This document shows, in pieces, positions 1 through 12,851 of a DNA stretch of 64,000 bases (positions within the stretch are counted from its first letter, which is position 1; each line of letters opens with the position of its first letter). A model generated the notes under the pieces. That model worked only from the letters and a program-made list of their open reading frames with translations. It was not told the DNA's origin and made no database searches. The DNA comes from Anastatus disparis (taxonomy: Eukaryota > Arthropoda > Insecta > Hymenoptera > Eupelmidae): the NCBI GenBank assembly GCA_017163975.1, contig JAFFSR010000008.1, positions 1,125,501 to 1,189,500 of the forward strand, written 5' to 3'. The position numbers and the translations under genes were made by a program.

Positions 1-710
1 ATTTATGGGTTTACGGTTCATGGGTTTATGGTGTATGCGTTTATAATTTATGAGTTTATGGTTTATGGTTTATGGATTTATGGTTTATAGGTTCATGGTT
101 TATAGGCTTATGAATTATTGTTAATGGTTTTATGGGTGTATCGATTATGGTTCATGGGTTGACGATTCATGTGTTGATATTTTATGAGTTGACGATTTAT
201 ACGTTTATAGTTTATGAGCTAATGGTTAAGGGATTAACAGGGTTCATTGCTTATAGTGTTTTGATTTATATGCTTACGTCTTATGGACTCATAATTTATG
301 GGTTCATGGTTTAAGAGTTTTTAGTTTATGGGATCATGGATTCTGTGATTATAAGGTATGGGTTTTTGGTTCATAAGTCAATGTCTTTTGAATTTATGGT
401 TCACTAGTTTATAGTTCACGGGTTCGTAGCTTATGCTTTATGGGTTTAAGAGTCATAAGTTTATGGTTTATACATTGTTAGTTGATAATTTATTAGTCAA
501 AGAGTTTTGGGGCAATGGGTTTTTGGTTCATGGTTTTATGGTGTAAGGATTTATGATTGATGGGTGTATTGTTTATGGGCTTATGATTCATAAGTATAAG
601 TATCTATAGAATCATGAGTTTATTGTTGGTGGTTTCTGGATTTATGCTTCATAAATTTACGATTTATTGGTTTATGCTTTTATAGTTTGAAGGTTCATAG
701 ATTTATAGTC
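1..710 (+). repeat. Degenerate TTTATGG satellite, inverted block
   Basis: Tandem array of imperfect 7- and 8-bp units (TTTATGG and TTTATGGG) written on the plus strand. Units diverge strongly at the left edge. Near 711 the orientation flips to CCATAAA, so this is the inverted arm of the large array to the right. No gene is credible inside it: open frames here follow from the composition of the repeat. Confidence 0.9.
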
Positions 711-1837
711 GATAAACCAGAAACTTATCAACCATAAAATTCTACACTCATAAAATATAAATCATAAACTTATAAACGATAACCTATAGATCATTAACCA
801 TAAACCTATAAATTATGACCCATAAATTTATAAACTATGAACACATAAACTATGAGCTATAAACCATAAACCCATAACCCGCAAACCATTAACCATGAAT
901 CGATGAACTAAAAAACCAAATAACATAAATCTATAAACCATTAACTTATACACTATAAACCCATATTCCACAAACCCATAAGTCTATGAATCATAAACCT
1001 TTGAATCAGAAGCATATAAACTATAAACCCATAAGGTATAAACCATAAACCATGAACCATAAACCCATGAACGATAGGACCACAAACCATAAACCCATAA
1101 ACTATAAACTCATAAACTCATAAGCCCAAAACCCATAAACCATAAACTCATTAACCATAAACCCATGAACCATCATTCCGAAAACCATGAACCCTATAAC
1201 GATAAGCTTATGAACCATAAACCCATAAAAAATTAACCCATAAATCATAAACCATAAACCCATGAATATTAATAACGTACACCGTTAACCAATGATCTAT
1301 AAACATATAAACTATGAACGCATAAACGAATGGACCATGAACCCATAAACCCGCAAACAGTGGACCCATAAATTATAAACCATAAACCATAAACCTATAG
1401 ACCATAAACTCATAATCCATAAACAAATTAACCATAAACCTATAAATATGCTTATGAACCATTAACTTATGAACTATAAACCATATACCATGAACCCATG
1501 GACTATAAACCATAAACAAATAGAGCCATGAAACATAAACCCGTAATCCATAAGACCATAAACCAATATATCATAAACCCATGAGTCATAACACTATAAA
1601 CCATGAACCCGTTTAATCTATAAACAATGAGCCCATAAACCATAAACCCATAGACCAGAAACTCATAAAAGATAAACCAATAAACCATTAACCACGAACC
1701 CATGAACCATTAACGCATAAACTATAGACTCATAAACCATAAACCCAAAAACCACAAACCCATAACCTATAAATCGATAAAACATAAACCCATAAACCAT
1801 GCTCCCATAAACCATAAACCCATAAACCATAACATCA

Positions 1838-3700
1838 TAAACCAAAAACCCGTTTAATCCAGAAAACAATAGGCCCATAATCCATAAACCCATAAACTAT
1901 AAAATATAATCCCATAAATTATAAACTAATAAACCATTGACCCATAAATCATATACTCATTAACCATACACCCATAAACCATTAACCTATAAACCATAAA
2001 CCTATAAACCATGAGCCCATAAACCATAAACCCATAACCTATAAACCATAAACCCATAAACCATGATCCCATTAACCATAAACTCATCAACCCATAAACC
2101 ATATTGCAATAAACCATAAACCATAAACCTAAAAACTATAATCCCATAAACCAGAAACTCATAAAACAGAAACCTATAAACCCATAAACTATGAGCCTAT
2201 AAGCTATAAACCCATAAACCATGAAAGATAAACCCATAAATTATAAACTCATAAAATATAAACCCATAAACCGATAAACCCATGAACCCATAAACCATGA
2301 ACCCATAAACTATAAACCCATCAACCATGAACCTATAAATATAAACCATAAACCTATAAATCATAAATTCATTAATCATAAGCTTATGAACTATTCACTT
2401 ATGAACTATAAACCATATACTATAAGCCCATAAACTATAAATCTATAGACCATAAAATATAAATCTTCAAATCATAAACCTATAAACCTTTTACCCATAA
2501 ACCATAAACCAATTGACCATTACCCTATAAACCATAAGCTCATGAACCATAAACCCATAAACCAAAAACTCATGAAACAGAAACCTAATAACCCATAAAC
2601 TATAAACCCATAAACCATGAACCTATAAACCATGTACCCTTAAACCATAAACGCATAAACCCATAAATTATGAACCCATGAAACCATAAACCAAAAACCC
2701 GTTCAATCCAAAAAACAATAGGCCCATGAACCATAAACCCATAAACTATAAAATATTAACCCTTAAATTATAAACTAATAAACCATTGACCCATAAATCA
2801 TATACCCATTAACCATACACCCATGAACCATTAAACCATGAACCATAAACCTATAAACCATTAACCTTTTACCCATAAACCATAAACCAATTACCCATTA
2901 CCCTATAAATTATATATCCATAAACCATAATCCATAAACCCATAAACCATGATCCCATAAACCATGAACCCATAAACCATGAACCCATAACCTATTAACC
3001 CATAAACCATAAACCCATAACCTATTAACCCATAAACAATGAACCATAAACCCATAAACCATAATTCTATAAACCATAAAACCATAAACCATGAACCCAT
3101 AAACCATAACACCATAAACCATATCACCATAAACCATAAACCCGTTTAATCCATAAACCATAAGCTCATGAACCATAAACCCAGAAACCAGAAACCTATA
3201 AACCATATACCCTTCAACCATAAACCCATAAACCATAAACCCATGAACCATAAACCCATAAACCATTAACCCATAAACCAAAAACTCGTTCAATCCAAAA
3301 AACAAAAGGCCCATGAACCATAAACCCATAAACTATAAAATATTAACCAATAAATTATAAACTGATAAACCATTGACCCATAAATCATATACCCATTAAC
3401 CATACACCTATGAACCATTAACCTATAAACCATAAACCTATAAACCATAAGCCCATAAACCATTAACCCATAACCTCTTAACCGATAATCCATGAACCGA
3501 TAAACCATGATCCCATAAACCATAAACTCATCAACCCATAAACCATATTTCACTAAACCGTAAATCATAAGCCCATGAACCATAATCCCATAAACCAGAA
3601 ACCCATAAACCTTAAACCCATAAACTAGAAACCCATAAACCATAAACCGATCAACCATAAACCCATAAACCATAAACTCATGAACCATAAACTTCTACAC
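1838..3700. repeat. Older higher-order variants in the satellite
   Basis: A recognisable variant block runs from a CCCGTT(T/C)AATCC motif through a stretch reading as ATAAACCATTGACCCATAAA. It recurs at about 1,845, 2,695 and 3,285, spaced about 850 and 590 bp. The copies are more diverged than the 1.57-kb units further right, suggesting an older layer of amplification. Confidence 0.7.
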
Positions 3701-6700
3701 TATAAACCCATAAATCATGAGCCCATAAACCATAACACCATCAACCATAAACCCGTTTAATCCATAAACTATAAGCCTATAAACGATGAACCCATAAACT
3801 ATAAATCTATAAACCCATAAACCATAAACCCATAAACCATGAATCTATAGATTAGAAACCCATAATCAATGAACACATTAGCCATAAACCTATAAATATA
3901 AAACATAAACCTATAAACCATAAATCCATTGATCATAAGCTTATGAACCATTAACTTATGAACTATAAACCATAAGCCCATGAACCATAAACCCATAAAC
4001 CAGAAACACATAAACCCATAAACCATAGACCCATAAACCATAAGCCCATAAACTATAAACTCATAAACCATAAACCCATAATCCATGAACCCATAAAACA
4101 TAAACTCATACACCATAAACCCATAATCCATAAACCCATAAAATATATACTGATACACAACAAACCCACAAATTATGAGGTTATAAACTATAAACCCATA
4201 AACCATGAACCCATAAACTATAAACCCAAAAACCATGAACCTATAAACCCATAAACCTATAAACCATAAACCCATAAACCCATCAACCCATAAATCATAA
4301 ACTCATGAACTATAAATTCATAAACCATAAACCCACAAACCATAAACCCATAAACCATAAACCCATTAACCATTAACCCATAAACCATAAACTCATGTAC
4401 TATAAATCCATAATATATAAACCATAAACCCATAACCTATAAACCCATAAACCATAAACCCATAACCTATAAACCATAAACCAAAAACCCATTAACCATA
4501 AACCCATAAACTATAAACCCATAAACCATAACAGCATAAATTATAAACCCGTTAAATCCATAAACCATAATCCTATGAACCATAAGCCCATAAACCAAAA
4601 ACTCATCAAACATAAAACTATGAACCCATAAACCAAAAACTTATCAAACATAAACTTATAAACCCATTAACTATAAGCATATAAACTATAAACCTATCAA
4701 TCATAAAATAGAAATCCACAAATCATAAACCCATAAACCATTTACTCATAAACCATAAACCCATTAACCACAAACCCATAAACTTATAATCCATATACCC
4801 ATAAACCCATTAAACATACATTAATAAACTATAAATCCATAAACCATGAACCCATAAACCATAAACCCAAAAACCATAAACAATAAACCCATGAACCCAT
4901 AAATCCATAAACCATAAGCCCATAAACCTATATACCTTAAACCCATGAACCATAAACTTATAGCCCATAAACCATAAACTTATAAACCATAAACTTATAA
5001 ACCATAAACCCATAAACTCATAAACCATAAACCCATGAACTTATAAACCATAAACCCATAAACTTATAAACCATAAACCCATAAACTATAAACCCTCAAA
5101 CCATAAAATAGAAACCCATAAATTATAAACCCACAAACCATAAACCCATAAATCCATAAACCATAAATCCATAAACCATAAACCCATAAACTAGAAACCC
5201 ATAAACCATAAACCCATCAACCATAAACCCATAAACCATAAACTCATGAACCATAAACTTCTACACTATAAACCCATAAATCATGAGCCCATAAACCATA
5301 ACACCATCAACCATAAACCCGTTTAATCCATAAACTATAAGCCTATAAACGATAAACCCATAAACTATGAACCTATAAACCTATAAACCATAAACCCATA
5401 AACCATGAATCTATAGACTAGAAACCCATAATCAATGAACACATTAGCCATAAACCTATAAATATAAAACATAAACCTATAAACCATAAATCCATTGATC
5501 CTAAGCTTATGAACCATTAACTTATGAACTATAAACCATAAGCCCATGAACCATAAACCCATAAACCAGAAACACATAAACCCATAAACCATAGACCCAT
5601 GAACCATAAGCCCATAAAATATAAACTCATAAACCATAAACCCATAATCCATGAACCCATAAAACATAAACTCATACACCATAAACCCATAATCCATAAA
5701 CCCATAAAATATATACTCATACACAACAAACCCACAAATTATGAGGTTATAAACTATAAACCCATAAACCATGAACCCATAAACTATAAACCCAAAAACC
5801 ATGAACCTATGAACCCATAAACCTATAAACCATAAACCCATAAACCCATGAACCCATCAACCCATAAATGATAAACTCATGAACTATAAATTCATAAACC
5901 ATAAACCCACAAACCATAAACCCATAAACCCATAAACCATAAACCCATTAACCATTAACCCATAAACCATAAACTCATGTACCATAAATCCATAATATAT
6001 AAACCATAAACCCATAACCTATAAACCCATAGACCATAAACCCATAACCTATAAACCTATAAACCATAAACCAAAAACCCATTAACCATAAACCCATAAA
6101 CTATAAACCCATAAACTATAACAGCATAAATTATAAACCCGTTAAATCCATAAACCATAATTCTATGAACCATAAGCCCATAAACCAAAAACTCATCAAA
6201 CATAAACCTATGAACCTATAAACCAAAAACTTATCAAACATAAACTTATAAACCCATTAACTATAAGCATATAAACTATAAACCTATCAATCATAAAATA
6301 GAAATTCACAAATCATAAACCCATAAACCATTTACTCATAAACCATAAACCAATTAAGTACAAACCCATAAACTTATAATCCATATACCCATAAACCCAT
6401 TAAACATAAATTAATAAACTATAAATCCATAAACCATGAACCCATAAACCATAAACCCAAAAACCATAAACAATAAACCCATAAATCATAAACCCAAAAA
6501 CCATAAACAATAAACCCATGAACCCATTAATCCATATACCATAAGCCCATAAACCCATATACCTTAAACCCATAAACCATAAATTTATAGCCCATAAACC
6601 ATAAACTTATAAACCATAAACATATAAACCATAAACCCATAAACTATAAACCCCTAAACCATAAAATAGAAACCCATAAATTATAAACCCATAAACCATA

Positions 6701-9700
6701 ATCCCATAAACCATAAACCCATAAATCCATAAACCATAAATCCATAAACCATAAACCCATAAACTAAAAACTCATAAACCATAAACCCATAATCCATGAA
6801 CCCATAAACCATAAACTCATGAACCATAAACTTCTACACTATAAACCCATAAATCATGAGCCCATAAACCATAACACCATAGACCATAAACCCGTTTAAT
6901 CCATAAACTATAAGACTATAAACGATGAACCCATAAACTATGAACCTATAAACCTATAAACCATAAACCCATAAACCATGAATCTATAGACTAGAAACCC
7001 ATAATCAATGAACACATTAGCCATAAACCTATAAATATAAAACATAAACCTATAAACCATAAATCCATTGATCATAAGCTTATGAACCATTAACTTATGA
7101 ACTATAAACCATAAGCCCATGAACCATGAACCCATAAACCAGAAACACATAAACCCATAAACCATAGACCCATGAACCATAAGCCCATAAAATATAAACT
7201 CATAAACCATAAACCCATAATCCATGAACCCATAAAACATAAACTCATACACCATAAACCCATAATCCATAAACCCATAAAATATATACTCATACACAAC
7301 AAACCCACAAATTATGAGGTTATAAACTATAAACCCATAAACCATGAACCCATAAACTATAAACCCAAAAACCATGAACCTATAAACCCATAAACCTATA
7401 AACCATAAACCCATAAACCCATGAACCCATCAACCCATAAATGATAAACTCATGAACTATAAATTCATAAACCATAAACCCACAAACCATAAACCCATAA
7501 ACCCATAAACCATAAACCCATTAACCATTAACCCATAAACCATAAACTCATGTACCATAAATCCATAATATATAAACCATAAACCCATAACCTATAAACC
7601 CATAGACCATAAACCCATAACCTATAAACCTATAAACCATAAACCAAAAACCCATTAACCATAAACCCATAAACTATAAACCCATAAACCATAACAGCAT
7701 AAATTATAAACCCGTTAAATCCATAAACCATAATTCTATGAACCATAAGCCCATAAACCAAAAACTCATCAAACATAAACCTATGAACCCATAAACCAAA
7801 AACTTATCAAACATAAACTTATAAACCCATTAACTATAAGCATATAAACTATAAACCTATCAATCATAAAATAGAAATTCACAAATCATAAACCCATAAA
7901 CCATTTACTCATAAACCATAAACCCATTAAGTACAAACCCATAAACTTATAATCCATATACCCATAAACCCATTAAACATAAATTAATAAACTATAAATC
8001 CATAAACCATGAACCCAGAAACCATAAACCCAAAAACCATAAACAATAAACCCATAAACCATAAACCCAAAAACCATAAACAATAAACCCATGAACTCAT
8101 AAATCCATATACCATAAGCCCATAAACCCATATACCTTAAACCCATAAACCATAAATTTATAGCCCATAAACCATAAACTTATAAACCATAAACATATAA
8201 ACCATAAACCCATAAACTATAAACCCCTAAACCATAAAATAGAAACCCATAAATTATAAACCCATAAACCATAATCCCATAAACTAGAAACACATAAACC
8301 CATAAACCATAGACCCACGAACCATAAGCCCATAAACTAAAAACTCATAAACCATAAACCCATAATCCATGAACCCATAAACCATAAACTCATGAACCAT
8401 AAACTTCTACACTATAAACCCATAAATCATGAGCCCATAAACCATAACACCATAGACCATAAACCCGTTTAATCCATAAACTATAAGCCTATAAACGATG
8501 AACCCATAAACTATGAACCTATAAACCTATAAACCATAAACCCATAAACCATGAATCTATAGACTAGAAACCCATAATCAATGAACACATTAGCAATAAA
8601 CCTATAAATATAAAACATAAACCTATAAACCATAAATCCATTGATCATAAGCTTATGAACCATTAACTTATGAACTATAAACCATAAGCCCATGAACCAT
8701 AAACCCATAAACCAGAAACACATAAACCCATAAACCATAGACCCATGAACCATAAGCCCATAAAATATAAACTCATAAACCATAAACCCATAATCCATGA
8801 ACCCATAAAACATAAACTCATACACCATAAACCCATAATCCATAAACCCATAAAATATATACTCATACACAACAAAGCCACAAATTATGAGGTTATAAAC
8901 TATAAACCCATAAACCATGAACCCATAAACTATAAACCCAAAAACCATGAACCTATAAACCCATAAACCTATAAACCATAAACCCATAAACCCATGAACC
9001 CATCAACCCATAAATGATAAACTCATGAACTATAAATTCATAAACCATAAACCCACAAACCATAAACCCATAAACCATAAACCCATTAACCATTAACCCA
9101 TAAACCATAAACTTATGTACCATAAATCCATAATATATAAACCATAAACCCATAACCTATAAACCCATAGACCATAAACCCATAACCTATAAACCTATAA
9201 ACCATAAACCAAAAACCCATTAACCATAAACCCATAAACTATAAACCCATAAACCATAACAGCATAAATTATAAACCCGTTAAATCCATAAACCATAATT
9301 CTATGAACCATAAGCCCATAAACCAAAAACTCATCAAACATAAACCTATGAACCCATAAACCAAAAACTTATTAAACATAAACTTATAAACCCATTAACT
9401 ATAAGCATATAAACTATAAACCTATCAATCATAAAATAGAAATTCACAAATCATAAACCCATAAACCATTTACTCATAAACCATAAACCCATTAAGTACA
9501 AACCCATAAACTTATAATCCATATACCCATAAACCCATTAAACATAAATTAATAAACTATAAATCCATAAACCATGAACCCATAAACCATAAACCCAAAA
9601 ACCATAAACAATAAACCCATGAACCCATAAATCCATATACCATAAGTCCATAAACCCATATACCTTAAACCCATAAACCATAAATTTATAGCCCATAAAC

Positions 9701-10086
9701 CATAAACTTATAAACCATAAACATATAAACCATAAACCCATAAACTATAAACCCCTAAACCATAAAATAGAAACCATAAATTATAAACCCATAAACCATA
9801 ATCCCATAAACTAGAAACACATAAACCCATAAACCATAGACCCACGAACCATAAGCCCATAAACTAAAAACTCATAAACCATAAACCCATAATCCATGAA
9901 CCCATAAAACATAAACTCATACACCATAAACCCATAATCCATAAACCCATAAAATATATACTCATACACAACAAACCCACAAATTATGAGCTTATAAACC
10001 ATAAACCCATAAACCATGAACCCATAAACTATAAACCCAAAAACCATGAACCTATAAACCCATGAACCTATAAACCATAAACCCAT
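3700..10086. repeat. 1.57-kb higher-order repeat units of the satellite
   Basis: A fixed pattern of variant units repeats with near identity. Anchors on the minus strand lie at 3799-4275, 5365-5841, 6938-7414, 8511-8987 and 9811-10086. Right-hand anchor ends at 4275, 5841, 7414, 8987 and 10086 give periods of 1566, 1573, 1573 and 1099 bp. The last unit is therefore missing about 474 bp. The conserved 158-codon minus-strand frame in four copies is explained by recent copying of a stop-poor sequence. Confidence 0.88.
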
Positions 10087-10480
10087 AAACCCATGAACTT
10101 ATCAACCCATAAATCATAAACTCATGAACTATAGATTCATAAACCATAAACCCGTCAACAATAAACCCTTAAACCATAAACTCATAACCCATAAACCATA
10201 AACTTATAAACCATAAACCCATAAACTCATAAACCATAAACCCATAAACCCATTAAACATAAATTAATAAACGATAAATCCATAAACCATGAACCCATAA
10301 ACCATAAACCCAAAAACCATAAACAATAAACCCATAATCCCATAAATCCATAAACCATAAACCCATAAACTTAAAAACCATAAACTTATAGACCATAAAC
10401 TTATAAACCATAAACCTATAAACTTATAAACTATAAACCCATAAATGATGAGTCTATAAACTATAAACCTATCAGTGCAC

Positions 10481-10669
10481 TATAAGACGACGAACTATAG
10501 ACCTATAGTATGTAAACATTATGATTAATATATTCCCTGATTATAGTAGCGCGAAAATAATATAAGAATCTATATTTTATTACTATAATATATTATAATA
10601 CATGAATATAGTATCACTACAATCCTAGACTATAGTTCACCACGGTCATCGATTATAGTTTTTTTCTGT
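10481..10669. other. Transition out of satellite, no gene
   Basis: AT-rich sequence linking the satellite edge to the next dispersed repeat. I see no gene, RNA or clear element end here. Confidence 0.6.
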
Positions 10670-11095
10670 AAAGGATGAGCGTTTGAATGTAGATTGCTTA
10701 AGACTCCCGAACGTATATACAAACATTTTTCAACAATAAAATTTGTCAATCGTTTTCTTGCTCCAAACAAAAAGTATGGGATCAAACAGGTACTATTAGA
10801 CAAGTAATTTGGCCCTTGATCAGCCCAAAAAATTTTAGCAAAAAAAAGATGGTTTTTTTGAGAAATATGCATGTGCATAAAAAGTGCATATTTTGTTAAA
10901 ATGCATAAATCTCAGTCATTTTTTAGTTTTTTTTTTTTAATTACTTGCACTGTATTGAAGAGGACTCAAAACAGAATAAAACAATAAAAGGTTTACCAAA
11001 ATTCATTATAAATTGGTAAAACGATAGCCCTCTAAAGTTATTGTCAACTTTTTCAATTTCAACATTTAGTTTTTGTATGCAATTTTCAAATGTGC
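10670..11095 (-). mobile_element. Dispersed repeat R, first half (interrupted copy)
   Basis: Read on the minus strand this matches the plus strand at about 36,765-37,180. Shared landmarks include the poly-A-rich block near 10,930, CACTGTATTGAA, and the segment around GTATATACAAACATT. The copy at 36 kb is continuous. Here the match stops abruptly at 11,095 and resumes at 12,461, with GTGC at both edges. No coding potential is evident, so the family is not identified. Confidence 0.8.
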
Positions 11096-12460
11096 TGCAA
11101 CTATTATTCATAATCGTGCAGACAGGATATTCAAATCTCCCGCGAGGCATGATAGTAACAGGCTCAACCACCAGGTGCCGTCAGTTTTTGCTGCTCCCGC
11201 AAGAGAAACAGCGAGCTCGTGAAGATATAAGAGCTAAGGCTCAGCGAAGGGTCGAGGCATTGGGTACTGTGCTCTCCCTCTCTCTTAGCTGGGTGCGCTC
11301 GCTGGCCTAGAGAGAGAAAGCAGTATACAGTACTGGCTTTCTTATATGGGGCTCCTACGCCTTATAAGAAAAGCTACTCTCTCGCTCGCTCTAATGTGAC
11401 AAACCATTAGGAGCAATTCGAGCCGCAATTAATCTTTGCCGAGTGCGCTCGCTGGCTTAGATAAAATGCGACCGAGAGAACCGCCAATGCACTCCCGCAC
11501 CGCCGTACCGCTGTACCGCCGTACCGCCCGCGTTGTAAATAGATTAGTTTAATTTAATGTAAGATTGTTTTAGTCTGTACCGCCGAGCCGCCGTACCGGC
11601 AGTTGATAAAGTAGAAACTTTATAAATTTAATATTTATTAATCATTATTTAACATTTGATATTAAGGCTGATTTACGCTGAACCGTTATATACCGCCGAG
11701 CCACCGCGCTGACCCGTATATGAGACATTCAGTCTAAGATTAGTTCGTAGCAACTGTAAGGTGTTTTTCCACCTGTTATAACCGTAGTATTAAGTTAGTA
11801 TTAAGGGTGCTTCCCACCCATTGCCGCCACCGGAAAAGGCAATCCAGGTTTACTCTATTCATGCGCATCTGGTCGCGCATTAGAGAATCATAGGCCTTTA
11901 GCCGTATTCCGTTACCGCATTAAGGGTATCGTCCACCCGCCGTTACTATATTAGTTTTATTGATATTATAACTATTATAATTTTTGTTTGTTCATTAAAA
12001 CCGTCCAGGCCGTCAACCGCCGTTAGTCTAGTTTGACTTATTATTAAAGTTAAAGTTTATTTCAATATTAGTTTGAATTATTTTTGATTTCATTTATTTC
12101 CGCCGCCAACAAGAGGTGCATAAGCCGACAAGTGGCTTACAATAAATTCAATCTTTATTTCTTTGTATGACGCGTACATATATTAGGCTAGCTATTTAAT
12201 TTATATAATTTAGGTTAGTTAATTACTTTTCATTATTATTGTTATACGTCGTTGTAAGATATGAGTTTAGAGTGCAATAAAGCTCTGGTACTCCCTAGCA
12301 TAAACAAACGTGTCGACCCGTTTACTATCCTTTATCTTTCCACCGTCCGTCCTAACCGACCTCCTGCCTCGAACCCTGGTCTGGCAACCCTCGAACACTG
12401 AAGCGTCTGGCAACAGGAGGACGTAATATTTCCCACCCGCGGGAAATAAAAAACGTTACA
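11096..12460. mobile_element. Probable solo LTR (1,365 bp) with 4-bp target duplication
   Basis: The segment starts TGCAACTATT and ends CGTTACA, i.e. TG...CA with imperfect inverted ends (TGCAAC/GTTACA). It is flanked by GTGC at 11092-11095 and 12461-12464. Removing it and one GTGC restores the continuous sequence seen near 36,765, except for one G/A difference. It has no long open frame, a GC-richer body with CCGCCGTACCGCC-type repeats, and an AATAAA near 12,280 that could be a polyadenylation signal. These are the marks of an LTR left by recombination between two LTRs. A 4-bp duplication suits Ty3/gypsy or BEL/Pao. The orientation is uncertain. Confidence 0.75.
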
Positions 12461-12615
12461 GTGCATATCTTATGCAATTTTGATATTCCAACAAAAAAAA
12501 AACCAAAATAGTCGTCTCCTTATTTTCAGAGTAGAATAACATACTCCATCGGTGCAGTGATTGGTAACTTGAGTGTATACAGGCTGTTCGATTTGAAATG
12601 GAATCAGCCATGTAC
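12461..12615 (-). mobile_element. Dispersed repeat R, second half
   Basis: Continuation of the interrupted repeat. It matches the minus strand of about 36,625-36,764, including CATCGGTGCAGTGATTGG and CAGGCTGTTCGATTTGAAAT. Similarity ends soon after GGAATCAGCCATG. Confidence 0.8.
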
Positions 12616-12851
12616 ATATTAAACCATTCCTGTATTTACTTAAGTAAAATATCCAATCAAATTGACGTAATATGACAGTCGCAATTACTAAAAGAAATAA
12701 AATATCAATGATAAATCATTTCAAATCATTTGTGAACAACTAACTTTTGTAATCAATTCTTTTGTGCCAGATCGCTTTTCGAACCAAAATGTAAAAATAT
12801 AACAAGTTCGATGTTAAACTTCTTTCAGTTATTCAATCTAACTTTGTGAGG
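12616..12851. other. AT-rich spacer
   Basis: No gene seen. The last 60 bp (GATGTTAAACTTCTTTCAGT onward) resemble 16,040-16,075, while sequence just right of the fold-back element (15,407 onward) resembles 16,080-16,110. The 16-kb stretch thus looks like a diverged uninterrupted version of this insertion site. Confidence 0.5.

Larger units (their letters stand above)
711..10480 (-). repeat. Degenerate 15-bp satellite (CCATAAA CCCATAAA on plus strand)
   Basis: About 9.8 kb of an imperfect tandem repeat whose best unit is CCATAAACCCATAAA, so TTTATGGGTTTATGG on the minus strand. Because 15 is a multiple of three and the minus-strand unit has no stop in any frame, long minus-strand frames arise with a five-residue period (MVYGF-like). 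These are read here as a by-product and not as genes. Variant blocks such as CCCGTTTAATCC recur and mark higher-order organisation. The array fades out between 10,440 and 10,520. Confidence 0.92.

Noticed and set aside
3799..10086. Long minus-strand frames (MVYGF-type repeats, 60-158 codons), four copies nearly identical
   Set aside because: The 15-bp unit has no stops on that strand and is a multiple of three. Frames exist in more than one phase and their conservation tracks recent repeat copying.
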